Source of the DNA: Mercenaria mercenaria
Taxonomy: Eukaryota; Mollusca; Bivalvia; Venerida; Veneridae
DNA: 64,000 bases
Assembly: GCF_021730395.1 (NCBI RefSeq)
Contig: NC_069371.1
Span: 2,666,001-2,730,000, forward strand
Direction: 5' to 3'
Made by a program: the position numbers and the translations under genes. The first letter of the stretch is position 1. Each line of letters begins with the position of its first letter. The notes beneath the pieces were generated by a model that saw nothing but the letters and a program-made list of their open reading frames with translations, ran no database searches and was not told where the DNA came from. Of the stretch, positions 23,993-35,682 are shown in pieces.

Positions 23993-24583
23993 TTATAATC
24001 GTTTGTCTAAATGAAGAAGATGTATAATCATTCCTTTCATTTTGTTTTTCCAGTTAGCACATTTCATGTCCGTCTCACGCCAATACCGACAATAAATTTT
24101 CAGTCTGTACATGTTGACGAGTTCCTTATCTTCCAACAAAGCAACGGAGTCCTCCCATTTCGTAAGGACATCGTTTTCATTCACTTCCTGCAACATATCC
24201 TCAAACTATAGATGTAACAGTTCCTCCGTTGTAACAGATAAACACGCCTGATGGTTCTGCGATAAACTGTGGTTCATACATCTGTCGCATTTCTTTCTAA
24301 ATGTCTCAAACATTTTGTCCATAATTGCTTTCGCATAGAAAAAGTTAAAGTAGGATTCTAACAAAGACACTTCCATTTTTACTAGGTTTTTTTTTTTTGT
24401 ATATGTCCTGTTTCTTTCACTTTCACTTTTAAGCAGAACGTATACAGAACTGTTGTGACATTTTACGATTATTGAAAAGTTTTCATCCAGATGATAAATA
24501 AATTGGTCCTTAAAACGTTCTATGTCCTTTTCATCGCCGGAATAAAACGAATATTTGGCTAGATCCACCTGCCTCTGCGTCAT
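23993..24583 (-). pseudogene. Polinton fossil A neighbour: unrecognised helical protein frame
   Basis: A broken frame on the minus strand starts MTQRQVDLAKYSFYSGD and includes KKCDRCMNHSLSQNHQACL (a possible C-x2-C...H...C metal site) and a tryptophan-containing charged end. The predicted product is mostly helical and soluble. I do not recognise it. Its position beside the polymerase pieces suggests it belongs to the same element, but that is inference. Confidence 0.35.
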
Positions 24584-24589
24584 GATTGA

Positions 24590-25440
24590 AAACTATAATG
24601 AATTAATCGATTGCTCATGCGTAATACTTGACTAAAAATATACAATATAACTTTTCCAAGGGTATTTCTGATGTACTTTTGTTTATGTAGGTCATGACTT
24701 AACAAAAAACATGCTGCATCAGCCCTCATTTGCATACCAGGGTCACTGGAAACCCAAAACCAGGACCTCATGATGTCATGTATGTTCTATATTTAGTATC
24801 AAGGTCAGTCACGTGAACCTTATATAAACTAGGTAGGTCAAGGTGAATGGTTTGCACCAGTTCATAGACATGGGACCTTGACCTGATTTAATGGAGCTAT
24901 TTACTCACACTATACTACTTATAATCACATAAAATCTATGAAACAACATACAGTCAATAAATAACGATTCTCTATACAGCCTATTGGTGTTTCAAAATGA
25001 AGACTACCCTGATCAGGTTACAGCTGCAATGACGGACAAAATATTGCAGACAGGGGTACCAATTTGAAACTTGTGTTCAAATTATGTTGCATGGATTATT
25101 TATGCCAGATCAAAAGGAAAATTGATCAGAAATATTGTATAGTAAAAGATGAGTCCATTGCATTTGATAAAATTATAGCATGACATACTACTGGAACGAT
25201 TTCTGGTTAGGTGTCAGTATGGGATTCATTTTAGCTCAGAGATCCGTAACAGCATATAGCATATTATATAAACATCTTTGAGCTGAACTTATAGCTAGGA
25301 ACTATTGTGCAGATGTAGACAAATTGATTGTGAAACGTACGGGACCGTACAAAGAGCCACGCTAATCTATTTTAAGAAACAAAGCAATAACATGTCTAGC
25401 ACATTCGTATCGCAATTTATGGTAAACTGCCCTTCCTTTT
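24590..25440. other. No gene recognised
   Basis: AT-rich spacer. A 'taggtcaaggtgaatgg' phrase near 24,833 is a remnant of a common repeat type. No exon or terminal repeat supported. Confidence 0.4.
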
Positions 25441-25446
25441 ATTTAA

Positions 25447-26259
25447 GGTAGACCATCTCTAATGCCAACTTCCTGTTTTGAAGCCATTTGGAATCCTTGG
25501 ACTTTATTGGGCCTTAGCCCCGTGGTTAAGCATCCGCGTCATAAACTAGAGGTCGCTGGTTCAAACCCCACTCTGGGCAGAAGTTTTTTTTCTCTCTTTT
25601 TGTTTTTTATTACTTATTGATGATACCTTATAGACCATAGAGGACTTTTTGAAATGTTTTAGAAATTATTACCAAAGTTTTAGTGAATTTTGTTGAAAAA
25701 ACATGGCTGTTTTATGGGTTTTTATCAACTACTTATATTGAAATTGTTCTGTCTAAACTAAATATCTAGACGGTGAAACATCCTCATTTTTGGATAAATG
25801 TTGAGAATAGATTACTGATAATTTTTAAACATCCAAAACTGATGCCCCATCATTATTTCTGTGCAAAATGTTCGTGTTTCATGTCTGTTGAAGAGCGGCT
25901 TGAGGAAAATTGTGGCAATTTCATGTATGATCTAATAATGAAAACCATTAATTGAGAATTCTCAGTGAACAGATTGTATATTTATGACTCTTATTATAAT
26001 TCTACAGAACATTTTGATACCAACTATGAAAATATATATGCATATTCAATATAAATTATTTTCAGTTCACCTTTGGTAGGTGGGGTGAACAAAATCTGCA
26101 TTTTCTTAAACGGGGGTGTGGCAAAGTTACTCGAAATAACTTTTTTTCTGGACGGTGAAATTCCTTCAAAATTTGTAAATAGATAAGATAGAAGATGTAC
26201 TTTAAGAAAATAATAAGTTTATCTATGTTTGGAAAAGTGCCCATTAGGGGTGGTCTACC
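25447..26259. mobile_element. 813-bp MITE flanked by TTAA
   Basis: The ends ggtagaccatctctaatg and (inward from the right) ggtagaccacccctaatg differ at only two positions, and TTAA lies directly outside both (25,443-25,446 and 26,260-26,263). TTAA duplication is typical of piggyBac-, Kolobok- and Sola3-type elements. No transposase frame: a 60-codon plus-strand frame at 25,773-25,955 has no recognisable motif. A tRNA-like piece sits inside near the left end. Confidence 0.75.
25505..25580 (+). repeat. tRNA-like sequence inside the TTAA element
   Basis: Contains an A box (tagccccgtggttaagc) and a B box (ggttcaaaccccac) about 40 bp apart, spaced as in tRNA, followed by a T-rich stretch. The acceptor stem does not pair convincingly, so I read it as a tRNA-derived SINE head or tRNA relic rather than a working tRNA. 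Confidence 0.5.
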
Positions 26260-26414
26260 TTAACAACAGGCTTAATTTTATAACATTAATGCATTGTTTG
26301 TAGAAATGGCATCGAAAAGCAAAATAGTTGTAAATTTCTGCATTTATCCGCCGTCTTTACACAAAATCCTATCACGGCCGATCAGCCATTGTTGTTTTCA
26401 ACGTATTTAAATTT

Positions 26415-26557
26415 TGTCTGCCAACTTCCCCACATGGATTACAGAGGTGGAGGACACAATGTCGTTTATCAAATAGTCACGAAGAACATACGCCCCGCCC
26501 AAGGAACCCCCCGATCCGTAGAGCAATGCTCTTACCTACTGAGCTAAGCGGGCGGGC
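26415..26557 (-). mobile_element. Second tRNA-headed SINE family, 3'-truncated
   Basis: Read on the minus strand it starts gcccgcttagctcagtagg (A box) and continues 'gagcattgctctacgg', then 'gggcggggcgtatgttcttcg', 'gactatttgataaacgacat' and 'atgtggggaagttggcag'. This order is that of a widespread bivalve SINE. The 3' half is missing, and the B box is disrupted. Confidence 0.65.
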
Positions 26558-26759
26558 TGTTTTAAAAGTAGAGGATAATATTTAATTTAATTATTTTTTC
26601 AAGTATAATTAAAATGAGATCTTATATATAATTCATAATTTGTTGTATATTATTTTCGCATTAAAGTCCTATATATTTAATTATGATGAAATTTAATACA
26701 TTCTCTTATAACAACTTTAATCACAATTAATTAATTCCATCATTGAATTGATCGTTTTT

Positions 26760-27225
26760 GATCGGGATTGATTTTGGGGTTTCTGGGGTCAAGGTCAAGG
26801 TCACTGTTACTTAAAATAGAAAAAGGGTTTCCGGTCAATAACTTAACTTAGGAATGAGCTATCATGATGAAACTTGGTGTATAGAAAACTTATATAAAGT
26901 TGTAGCTTGGGATTGTTTTTGGGGGTTTTTCTGGGATCAAGGTAAAGGTCATTGTTACTAAAAATAGGGTTAGGGTTAGGTTAGGGTTAGCATATCTTCT
27001 ACATGCATGGAGGGATTTTGATGAAAGTTGGCACAATTGTTCACCATCATGAGATGGAGTGTCATGCACAAGAACCAGGTCCCTATGTCTAAGGTCAAGG
27101 TCACACTTAGAGGTCAAAGGATACAAGAATGAAAACTTTGTCCTATGCATATCTTCTTCATGCATAGAGGGATTTTGATGTAACTTAGCACAATTATACA
27201 CCATCATGAGATGAAGTGTCTTGCG
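26760..27225 (-). repeat. Diverged 'ggtcaaggtcac' repeat with telomere-like tract
   Basis: Two to three diverged units carry 'ggtcaaggtcac(t/a)', 'catgcatggagggattttgatg' and 'caccatcatgagatg...tgtc'. An interstitial run of TTAGGG-type units (26,965-26,990, with one shortened unit) lies in the middle. Non-coding. Confidence 0.6.
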
Positions 27226-27227
27226 CA

Positions 27228-27410
27228 GTTCCCTTCTTTAGAATTACTTCCCTTTGTTGTTACTATAAATAACTTATATTGTAACTTTTTCATTACTAGA
27301 TGTAGGAAAAAATCGAGACCACTTTTCTGTAGTACAACATGCATGTTACAGCCAATTTTGAGGTGTATTTTGACCAATCTCTACCTGGTTAGAATTTCTG
27401 TGTGGACTTA

Positions 27411-27446
<36 letters not shown>

Positions 27447-27620
27447 AAACTTCCCTTAGTTGTTGCTATAAATAACTTATATTGTAACTTTTTTATAATT
27501 GACCGTAGGGAAAAACCAAGACCAGTCTTTTCTGTGGTACAACATAGTTGTTACTTTCTAATTTTAGGTGTATTTTAAGGTATCTCTACCTGGTAAGGAG
27601 TTTTTATGTGGACTTAGAAA
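27228..27620 (+). repeat. Two tandem units of a 'ttcccttwgttgttactataaat' repeat
   Basis: The phrases ttactataaataacttatat, ccacttttctgtagtacaac and aatctctacctggttag recur in order in a first unit (27,228-27,415) and a second (27,443-27,616), separated by a poly-T run of about 28. A third unit lies at about 62,110-62,285. Non-coding dispersed repeat. Confidence 0.65.
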
Positions 27621-27884
27621 AACAAAAGAATTACAGTGATTACTAAACAACCACAAAATTAAAATTACATCTGCAAATACAGGTGCTAGAGTAAAGAAAT
27701 TTGCTGTGACGGGCGTATATTGTGATATTCTGGCACTCTTGTTTATTCTTATGAAAAGTGTTGAAAACCTGGTTTCATGACATTGCCGCGTTTCTTGTCT
27801 ACTTTCTAGAAGGATTATTTTATCCATAATGGTGGAAATAATCTATGCCGTATATTATGTTACTATCACGTATTACACTTAAAG

Positions 27885-27983
27885 GGTTGTTCCTAATCCC
27901 CGTACATTTCCGCCGTTCTCCCTACAAAACCGAGTGTACCCGAATGTGGATGCACCACACGGTATGGGGATTAGGAACAATCC
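27885..27983. mobile_element. 99-bp mini-MITE, 8-bp target duplication
   Basis: ggttgttcctaatcccc at the left is matched by the reverse complement of ggggattaggaacaatcc at the right with one mismatch. The 8-bp acttaaag flanks both sides (27,877-27,884 and 27,984-27,991). The interior is only about 60 bp. An 8-bp duplication suggests mobilisation by a hAT-type transposase. Confidence 0.72.
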
Positions 27984-28209
27984 ACTTAAAGCTCAGTCAG
28001 TCTAGCACATGTAGTGTTTGCTAAAGGCATGGAGATCACTTATTACGTTTATGAATGGATGCGTTATTTTTATGGTTTTAGCATACTTACCAGACAGGTC
28101 AGTGTTTCTGCGGTTAGCTGCAGTTGCACTGTTTGAATATTTGCATAGATCTGCTCGCAGCTGGCCTCTCCTGCCATTACCTCCACCCTCTCCACCGCCG
28201 GTAAGTTCT

Positions 28210-28407
28210 TCAGATCAGCATTACATTCAGTCTTCTAAACTGAATTCTCAAAAAGGTGCTGTCATATACTGAAAATTCATAATTGGAATTTTCTCCCTGC
28301 AATGTGCTACAATCCATCAGCACACGAACATTATGACATTCTCTGTCCATCTGTATCAAGTTACAACTTGCCTTAGCAGCTAACACAATCAATAGTAACA
28401 GAATCAT
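28210..28407 (-). CDS. Possible first exon of a small secreted protein
   Basis: The frame starts MILLLLIVLAAKASCN, a good signal peptide with a cleavage site around A-S-C. It continues with MDRECHNVRVLMDC and LQGENSNYEFSVYD to a stop after 65 codons. A GT (ttca|gtatatg) inside could be a donor. Family not recognised. No upstream promoter element or downstream exon was found, and the frame is short, so it may be chance. Confidence 0.28.
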   Translation of the reverse strand: MILLLLIVLAAKASCNLIQMDRECHNVRVLMDCSTLQGENSNYEFSVYDSTFLRIQFRRLNVMLI

Positions 28408-28409
28408 TA

Positions 28410-29540
28410 TGGATTTGTTTGATTTCTTGACTTATTACAGGAAGACGTAGAAAGTTTCATAACATTAAGGCGAAGGTCGTTGAATTGCTAACTTTTCTTC
28501 CTTCTTTTCTAATTATATATAAACACAAAGCTTGAAAAACACCCACAAGTTTAGGTGCTACTATTTAGCGCCCACACATGTTCTAGTAGCACCATGCCAA
28601 CAGCTTGGATACTATGTACTTATAGTGTCTAACAGTTTCATAAAAACAGAGAATTACCGGTCAAGTGGGTCACTCTTACATTCTTAAGTTTATTTATCAC
28701 TACCAGTTAAATCAAAATGAGAGTATGGGGGGTTAACTTTACATATTTTAAGATATATAGAACCGTATACATTATTTTTCTCATAGTGAAACTATTTTGA
28801 TCAGCTTTTAAAATTTCTCATACCCAAAACATAAAGTTGTAGCAACAATGGATGTGTGCGAGTGTAGTATTAAGATTCAACTATAGATAAGTACCTCATT
28901 AAAACGTGATTTGTCGGTGGTGGGACAAGCTTCCACCGAAAGATAAAATATGAGATTATATTTACACTGAAAAGGAAATTCGGGATTGAAATGAACTATT
29001 AGATTATATCTACATTGAAAAACATGGCACAAGTGTCGCTTTGTGATAGAAAATTACATTTACATCAGATGAATCAAAACTCAAATACTTCAGTTGAGGT
29101 GTTTATCGTAATTAAAGTCTAAAAGTATTTTAATTGAAATCTAACAACACTTTAATGGATCCATATTATTTACTATGTTTCATCTTGTGGCATTTTCACA
29201 GAGACAAATAATATATTTTTTTTAAGTGTATAGTTTTTGATGATAGTGAGTAGAAAGTCAACCAGGGTTTGATAATTACACACATGCAGAAACCTGCAGT
29301 GATTGGCCTTTAATGTTAGTATTAGACAAGTGCTGGGGTTCCATTGGTAAGTTTACTAATTTAATTAGATACATATAGAAACCTACAATGATTGGTTCTT
29401 GCACTTTTTGCATGTGCATAAAACAATATAAAAATGAAAATATTTATTTTCCCACCCTCACACTTCACATAGTAGCTTTTTAACATAAAAGTTATATTAA
29501 GTTTTAAATTTTGAAAATGGCATCCGGCTTTGAGGAAATA
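28410..29540. other. No gene recognised; a short local duplication
   Basis: The phrases 'cagaaacctgcagtgattgg' (29,287) and 'tagaaacctacaatgattgg' (29,376) mark two diverged copies of a ~90-bp segment. Otherwise AT-rich and featureless. Confidence 0.4.
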
Positions 29541-29548
29541 TTTTTTTT

Positions 29549-30545
29549 TTTGCATGAAGGCACTTTACTCGCGAACCACTGCACCCATAACCTTCGAACT
29601 TCATATGCTGATAGTACTTATTGGGTACACCACCCCTACTGACCTTGGGGTCACCAGGTCAAAGGTCAAGGCCACAGGGGCCAACGTTAACTTTTTTGCA
29701 TGAAGGCACTTTACTCGTGAACCACTGCACCCAGGACCTTCAAACTGCACATGCTGATAGTACTTATTGAGTACACCACCCCTACTGACCTTGGGATCAC
29801 CAGGTCAAAGGTCAAGGTCACAGGGGCCAACGTTAACTTTTTGCATGTAGGCACTTTACTTGCGAATCACTGCACCCAGGAACTTCAAACTTCGGGACCT
29901 CCGTGGCCGAGTGGTTAAGGTCGCTGACTTCAAATCACTTGCCCCTCATCGATGTGGGTTCGAGCCTCACTCGGGGCGTTGAATTCTTTCATGTGAGGAA
30001 GCCACCCAGCTGGCTTACGGAAGGTCGATGGGTTTTACCCAGGTCCCCCGCTCGTGATGAAATAATGCACGGAGGGGCACATGGGGTCTTCCTCCACCAT
30101 TAAAGCTGGAAAGTCACCATATGACCTATCATGTGCCGGTGCGACGTTAAATAAAAAAAAACCTTCAAACTTCACATGCTGATAGTACTCCTTGAGGTCA
30201 CCAGGTCAAAGGTCACAGGGGTCAGCGTTAACTTTTTGCATGAAGGCACTTTACTTGCAAACCACTGCACTCAGGACCTTTAAACTTTACATGCTGATAG
30301 TACTTATTGAGTACACCAACCCTACTGACTTCGGGGTCACCAGGTCAAAGGTCAAGATTACAGGGGTTTACATTAACTTTTTGCATGAAGGCACTTTACT
30401 CGCGAACCACTTCAACCAGGACCTTCAAACCTCACATGCTTACAGTACTTATTGAGTACACCACCCCTACTGACTTTGGGGTCACCAGGTCAAAGGTCAA
30501 GGTGCTGCGGGGCCATTTGTCACCATTAGTGACAGTTCTTGTTTT
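29549..30545 (+). repeat. 'gcatgaaggcactttact' tandem-cored repeat, copy 2
   Basis: About five ~145-bp units like those at 13.6 kb, lacking the head (the first unit follows a T run directly) and ending gtgacagttcttgtttt. A complete SINE has inserted between units at 29,894-30,160. Confidence 0.85.
29894..30160 (+). mobile_element. tRNA-headed SINE, copy 3, with target duplication
   Basis: Complete head (A box tggccgagtggttaagg, B box ggttcgagcctc), conserved body and A-rich tail. The 11-bp cttcaaacttc lies directly before (29,883-29,893) and just after (30,163-30,173). The host sequence is a repeat unit whose uninterrupted form is known from neighbouring units, confirming the insertion point. 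Confidence 0.92.
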
Positions 30546-31734
30546 CAAATGAGATGTCAAGCTTGATTATTTTATGATTTCATTCAGTAAGCGGAAGCCT
30601 ACAAGAGACTGATACACGATTTTAATAAGCATCAGTCTAGTCCTGTATTGTACGTGGTCCATTAACCTGTATTGTACATGGTCGTACACTTACGATCCGA
30701 AAGTGATTTCCACTCCCGAAAGCAATGAATAAACTATACTATAAAAGCTTTTTTGTACATGTTTGTGGCAGTCTCAGCGGCTTCTGTCGTCACAAACTAG
30801 TGTTTTTTATTTAATATGCACAGTGTTAAGTCAGTCAATGTTGCTGTCGTCCACATCTTAACGGGTTACTTCATCAGTGAATGCTGGCCAGTCCATTAGT
30901 AATCAATTCTTTAATCGTCTGCTTGTCTGTTGTTCATTAGCAGAAGATGAGGCAAAACATAAAATTGGACATTTCTCCTTTGTAATTGTAATTTAATTAT
31001 TGAAGTAATGACCCTAGATCTGGTAAAGCATAATCAAGTGCCCTAATTACTAATAAAAGTATTGATATATTTCCCTTTAACAACAGTTGTCATGATAATT
31101 ACTTTATATAAAAAACCCAATTTTCTAATGCATTATAAAAAAAAAACTATATAAACACTGTAATCTTCATTTTTTCAAAATATGAAAATAAGAAAGAAAA
31201 CAGAAACTGTTTGAAAATCATTATAATGCTTTTGAAAACACAGGCTAAAATTGCAGTTGATCGTTATAATTATATCAGAAAACGTTTAAACTTTTTTGAA
31301 GATTATCTTATTCGTTTTTATGCAAAAACATTTTCTAATGCATTGTAATTGTTTTCCCCCAAAAGGGGGTCTAAATAAACAAAAAAAAAAACAAACAATA
31401 TTGAAACATCCCTTTTAAAATACGTATTCTTAATATTTATCCTTTATGCGTATTATAATTGACTATTATACTAATATACACTCATATGCCATATTTTCAT
31501 GAATACATTTGAAACCAATATTTGTAGACATAAAACACAATAAACAGAAAACTATATCACAATTGACATGAAATAGTATTTCAAAAGACAATAATACAAG
31601 AACACACTGAAAACAACATCAAAATAAACTGAACGTGAGTTAGATAAAACCGCGGCATTATTTACAAACGAAGGTTTTTTTTTAATAGAAAGAACACATT
31701 CGATTTCGATAGTATGTTTAATTAATCCTTGATC

Positions 31735-31895
31735 TATTTTATGGCCATAGCATAGAAATCTGTTGCTTGAAAAGTAAAATCTTTGTGTCTGTTGGGGTAA
31801 GCATACGACGTTCAGCTGCGACTCGGTACAGGCTTGTTCATAATTTTCTTGTCAAATACGATTTTCCATTGTAGCACTAGTCCAGCTCTAGACAA
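31735..31895 (-). pseudogene. Relic of the 15.5-kb exon, in unit 1
   Basis: Matches the 3' part of the exon at 15,506-15,722 (the LELDQC...LTRNYEQAL region) and its downstream sequence, but its upstream part is replaced by other DNA. No acceptor remains at the join. A sister copy lies at 40,500-40,690. Confidence 0.5.
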
Positions 31896-32640
31896 AACCC
31901 CTCATCCTGTCCATCACACTTTAAATTTTCCACCAAACTTGCAATGATGAGGGTAAGAACCTATAAGCTTCAATGAATCTCAAGTTACCAAGGGAAACCT
32001 CACATATTTTTTCAGTACTTTGGCTATACATTTAAGATTTTCACCTTTAACTCACCATACTTGGTAGAAATGATATGAGCATCAAACTTCTTCAGGTTGT
32101 GAAAACCTGACGCACGTATGTTTCGCTTGTTTACATTTCAAATTGCATTGGTTGTGAGCCTTTCCCAAATAGAGTCTCCCGTAAATGATCGTGATGTTTT
32201 TCTATAACGGAGAGAAATTTTTCAAAGGGGAGTGAAGTCTTTTTGACATAAGCAAACACCGGAAGCGCAACTTATTTCCTCTAAATCGTCAGTCGAAATT
32301 GATCATTGGGTTCTATATTAGAGAGAATTTTTTAATTTCATTTGCTGTTGTAGCAAACTTTTGATAAATTTCTGTGATGCATCACTCCCCCTATACCCCC
32401 ACCGTTGGTTTAGTGTATCTTGTCTGTACGCAAATCACACACTTCAAGTTTTGTTGTACATGTGGTGCTTGACTGTGTAGGTTCAGGAAGACATGTTGAA
32501 CGCCTTCTATTTAAAGTTTCAAAATCTGCATAGATCGTGAATGAAACTTTAAGATCTTGTTCAAAGTCTTTACGTCACACTCATTACGTACAAAACCATG
32601 CAAACAGTATGGGCAGATAAACAATCTTTCTTTGTGACTT
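31896..32640 (-). mobile_element. Polinton-type polymerase fossil B, unit 1 copy
   Basis: Counterpart of the better-preserved copy at 40,691-41,400, with the same parts in the same order. Broken, with more disruptions than the sister copy. Confidence 0.55.
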
Positions 32641-32689
32641 GCTTCTTAGAAGAAAAGTAATCAAGCCTCTTATGAGAACGTAATGAGAG

Positions 32690-34355
32690 ACTTGACCATA
32701 TTTGATCTATAGCAAATTTAAAAAAAAATGGTCAGAATGTTCCCCTTGATGATATCTAGGTCATGTTCGAAACTGGGTCACATGTGGTCAAAAACTAGGT
32801 CAGTAGGTCTAAAAATAGAAAAACCTTGTGACCTCTCTAGAGGCCATATTTTACACAAGATCTTCATGAAAATTGGTCAAAATGTTCACCTTGATGATAT
32901 CTAGGTCAAGTTTGAAACTGGGTCACGTGCGGTCGAAAACTATGTCAGTATGTCTAGAAATAGAAAAACCTTCTCATGAAAATTAGTCAGAAAAGTTTAC
33001 CTTGATGATATCTAGGTCAAGTTCGAAACGGGTCACGTGCGGTCAAAAACTAGAAACCCTAGGTCAAATAATAGAAAAAAACCTTGTTTACCTCTGTAGA
33101 GGCCATATTTTTCATGGGATCTGCATGAAAATTGGGGCAGAATGTTCCCCTCTTGATGATTGTAGGTCAGGTTCCCAAACTTGGTCGTGTGCATTTCAAA
33201 ACTAGTCAGTAGGTCTAAAAAAAAGAAAATCCTTGTGGACTTCCCTAGAGGCCGTATTTTTTAATGGATCTTCATAAAATTTGGTCAGAATGTTCATCTG
33301 GATGATGTATAGGTCAGGTTTGAAACTGGGTCAACTGCGGTCCAAAACTAGGTCATAAGGTTAAATAATAGAAAAACTTGCGACCACTCTAGAGGTCATA
33401 TTTTTTTTTGGGATCTGCATGGAAAAATTTGGGCGAAATGTTCATCTTGATGATATCTAGGTCGAAACTGGTCATGTGCGGTCAAAAAGTAGGTCGTAGG
33501 GTAAAATAATAGAAAAACATTGTGATCTTGTAGAGGCCATATTTTTCATGGGATCGTTATGAAGTTGGTCAGAATGATTATCTTGATATATCTAGGTCAA
33601 TTTATAACTGGGTCAAATGCGGGCCCCAAAACTAGGTCAGTAGGTCAAAAAATAGAAAAAACCTTGTGGGTCTCCCAGAGGTCATATTTTTCATGGGATC
33701 TGTATGAAAGTTGGTCAGAATGTTCTCTTGAGATATCTAGTTCGAAACTGGGTCCCGGCGGTCAAAAGTAGGTCAGTAGGTCTTAAAAAAGAAAAACCTG
33801 TGACCTCTTTAGAGGCCATACTTGTGAATGAATCTTCATAAAAATTGGCCAGAATGTTGATGATATCTAGGTCAAGTTCGAAAGTGGGTTACATGTCGTC
33901 AAAAGTAGGTCAGTAGGTCAAATAATGAAAAAACCTTGTGACCTCTCTAGAGGTAATATTTTTCATAGGATCTGTATGAAAGTTGGTCTGAATGTTTATC
34001 TTGATGATATATAGGTCAAGTTTGAAACTTGGACAACTGCGATCAAAAATTAGGTCAGTAGGTCTTAAAATAGAAAAACCTTGTGACCTCTCTAGAGGCC
34101 ATACCCTTGAATGGATCTTTATGAAAATTGGTCAGAATGTTCACCTTGATGATATCTAGGTCAAGTTTGAAACTGGGTCACGTGCCATCAGAAAACTAGA
34201 CCTTGTGACCTCTCTAGAGGCCATACTTTTAATGGGATCTGTATGAAAGTTGGTCTGAATGTTCATCTTAAGATATCTAGTTTGATCTTCTTGTCCTTAA
34301 GACTAGTGCAATAATAATAGGTAGCGATATAGGGGCCCTTTTTGGCCCTCTTGTT
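32690..34355 (+). repeat. 'ctaggtcaagttcgaaactgg' tandem array, unit 1
   Basis: About eleven ~145-bp units with phrases ctaggtcaagttcgaaactg, aaaactaggtcagtaggtc, accttgtgacctctctagag and atgaaaattggtcagaatg. The array ends with gtgcaataataataggt... and ggccctcttgtt. Non-coding. Unit length is near 145 bp, like other tandem-cored repeats here, though the sequence is distinct. Confidence 0.85.
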
Positions 34356-34809
34356 ATTTAATACTTTTCATTTAGATTTTAGCTGTAGAAAAATTTTCTG
34401 CTACTACACCCCAACTGTCCTCATTCTCCTGCTATTTGTTACTTTGAAAGCATTGCGTTCTTGCTGCTGAAATAAATTAATCAGAGTAAAAAAATTAAAC
34501 AATAAAATAATAGGGCGAAGCCCCAGGGGCATTCGTTTGCTTCTCTAAACTGAAACAATTTTAAAAATCTTTACTACATCAGGAAAATTTTAAATTTGCT
34601 TTCCTTGAGGCATCGATCTAATATAAAAGTTTCAATAAAACACGAGACATTTTACTGTTTTTAAAAAAGTTGAATGTTTGAGCATGGAATAGAGTTGATC
34701 ATGAAAAACGCTTTATAATCACCGGGGCCCGTTCTACATCTACCATGGAAGTGACTCAAGGTCTTGAGACATGGTAAAATTCTACCACTTATATACATGT
34801 TTATACATG

Positions 34810-35004
34810 TTAAAAGTGGTACACCAGACTGGTTAAAATAGAACACAGTGGTACAAGTAGAAAAGGATCATGGACCTGATTAGGGCCATTTTTCAGGGTA
34901 TCTTTTTTCAAACTTCCCATGTCACTGAAATCTCTACCAGCACGTGGCGAGCCTCGTTTTTGAAAGACATCTCTACAGTAACCCTTGTGTTCACTTTGAT
35001 TCAC
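34810..35004 (-). other. Unrecognised 64-codon frame, unit 1
   Basis: Starts MNQSEHKGYCRDVFQKRG and contains GRDFSDMGSLKKD and KNGPNQVHDP. The counterpart at 43,471-43,665 is nearly identical, so the frame is preserved in both units, but duplication alone explains that. No family recognised. Confidence 0.3.
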
Positions 35005-35252
35005 TTACTTTAGTAGATTATCTGTTCTTAAAAATAAAAATAACTACCTGAGTTTTTCCCCCAAACGATTCTTTTACTTCTGTTTTCTGTTTTTTTTTTT
35101 TCATCCATTTCAGCAATCATGAATGGCGGCTTTACTAGCTGCAAGCGAGAGGACTTTATTTATCGGTTTACCCGATTACACACCCGACTTAAAGTTTGAC
35201 CTTCTAATCAACTACCCCCCTTTTTGAAGAGTATTCATTTTCTTCTATAAAC

Positions 35253-35316
35253 CAACTTTGACTACAATTCCTAGGGTCGTAGGTTCAACCCCTACTGAGA
35301 CCAAAATATTTTTATA
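35253..35316 (+). repeat. tRNA-like 3' half, unit 1 (also 43,915-43,980)
   Basis: ctagggtcgtaggttcaacc followed by a closing arm and an A-rich tail resembles the T arm (B box ggttcaacccc) and tail of a tRNA-derived SINE. No A box upstream. Confidence 0.35.
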
Positions 35317-35682
35317 TTTAAAAAAAAAAAATATTTCAAGTAAATTTTTAATCCTCTCGATACCTTTAATCAATTAGATATATACAAAAGTGGAAAACAT
35401 GTTTAAAAATATTTTTTTTTGTTTATCACTGCATGCTCTCGATGTTGTTCTAGAATCGTTGTGTCTGTTCCCTTACTTCAAAATTGTTACCCCTACTTCC
35501 GCGTTTCAAATCCAACAACATCTCGTGTCGATCGACCGACTAAAATATGTGGGAAAACATGTTAAGCAACATAAGTTGTGTCCACATGAGCCCATGATTT
35601 TAGGAGGATTTGACACAGGAGATTTCATGCAAGCCCCACAATGAGGTATTTGATTAATGCGTTGTTCTATATTATATATCAA

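Larger units (their letters stand above)
22748..24583. mobile_element. Polinton-type fossil A, rearranged
   Basis: A cluster of decayed coding pieces typical of Polinton/Maverick-like elements. It includes parts of a protein-primed family B DNA polymerase on both strands and a further unrecognised frame. Terminal repeats, integrase, ATPase and capsid pieces are not seen here, so only a fragment of the element remains. It is broken, with several disruptions, and its pieces face opposite ways, so it is rearranged. Old: the coding pieces are isolated and no flanking duplication can be found. Confidence 0.6.

Noticed and set aside
26522-26557. Stand-alone tRNA on the minus strand
   Set aside because: Only a 5' tRNA half with a good A box; downstream sequence matches a known type of bivalve SINE.
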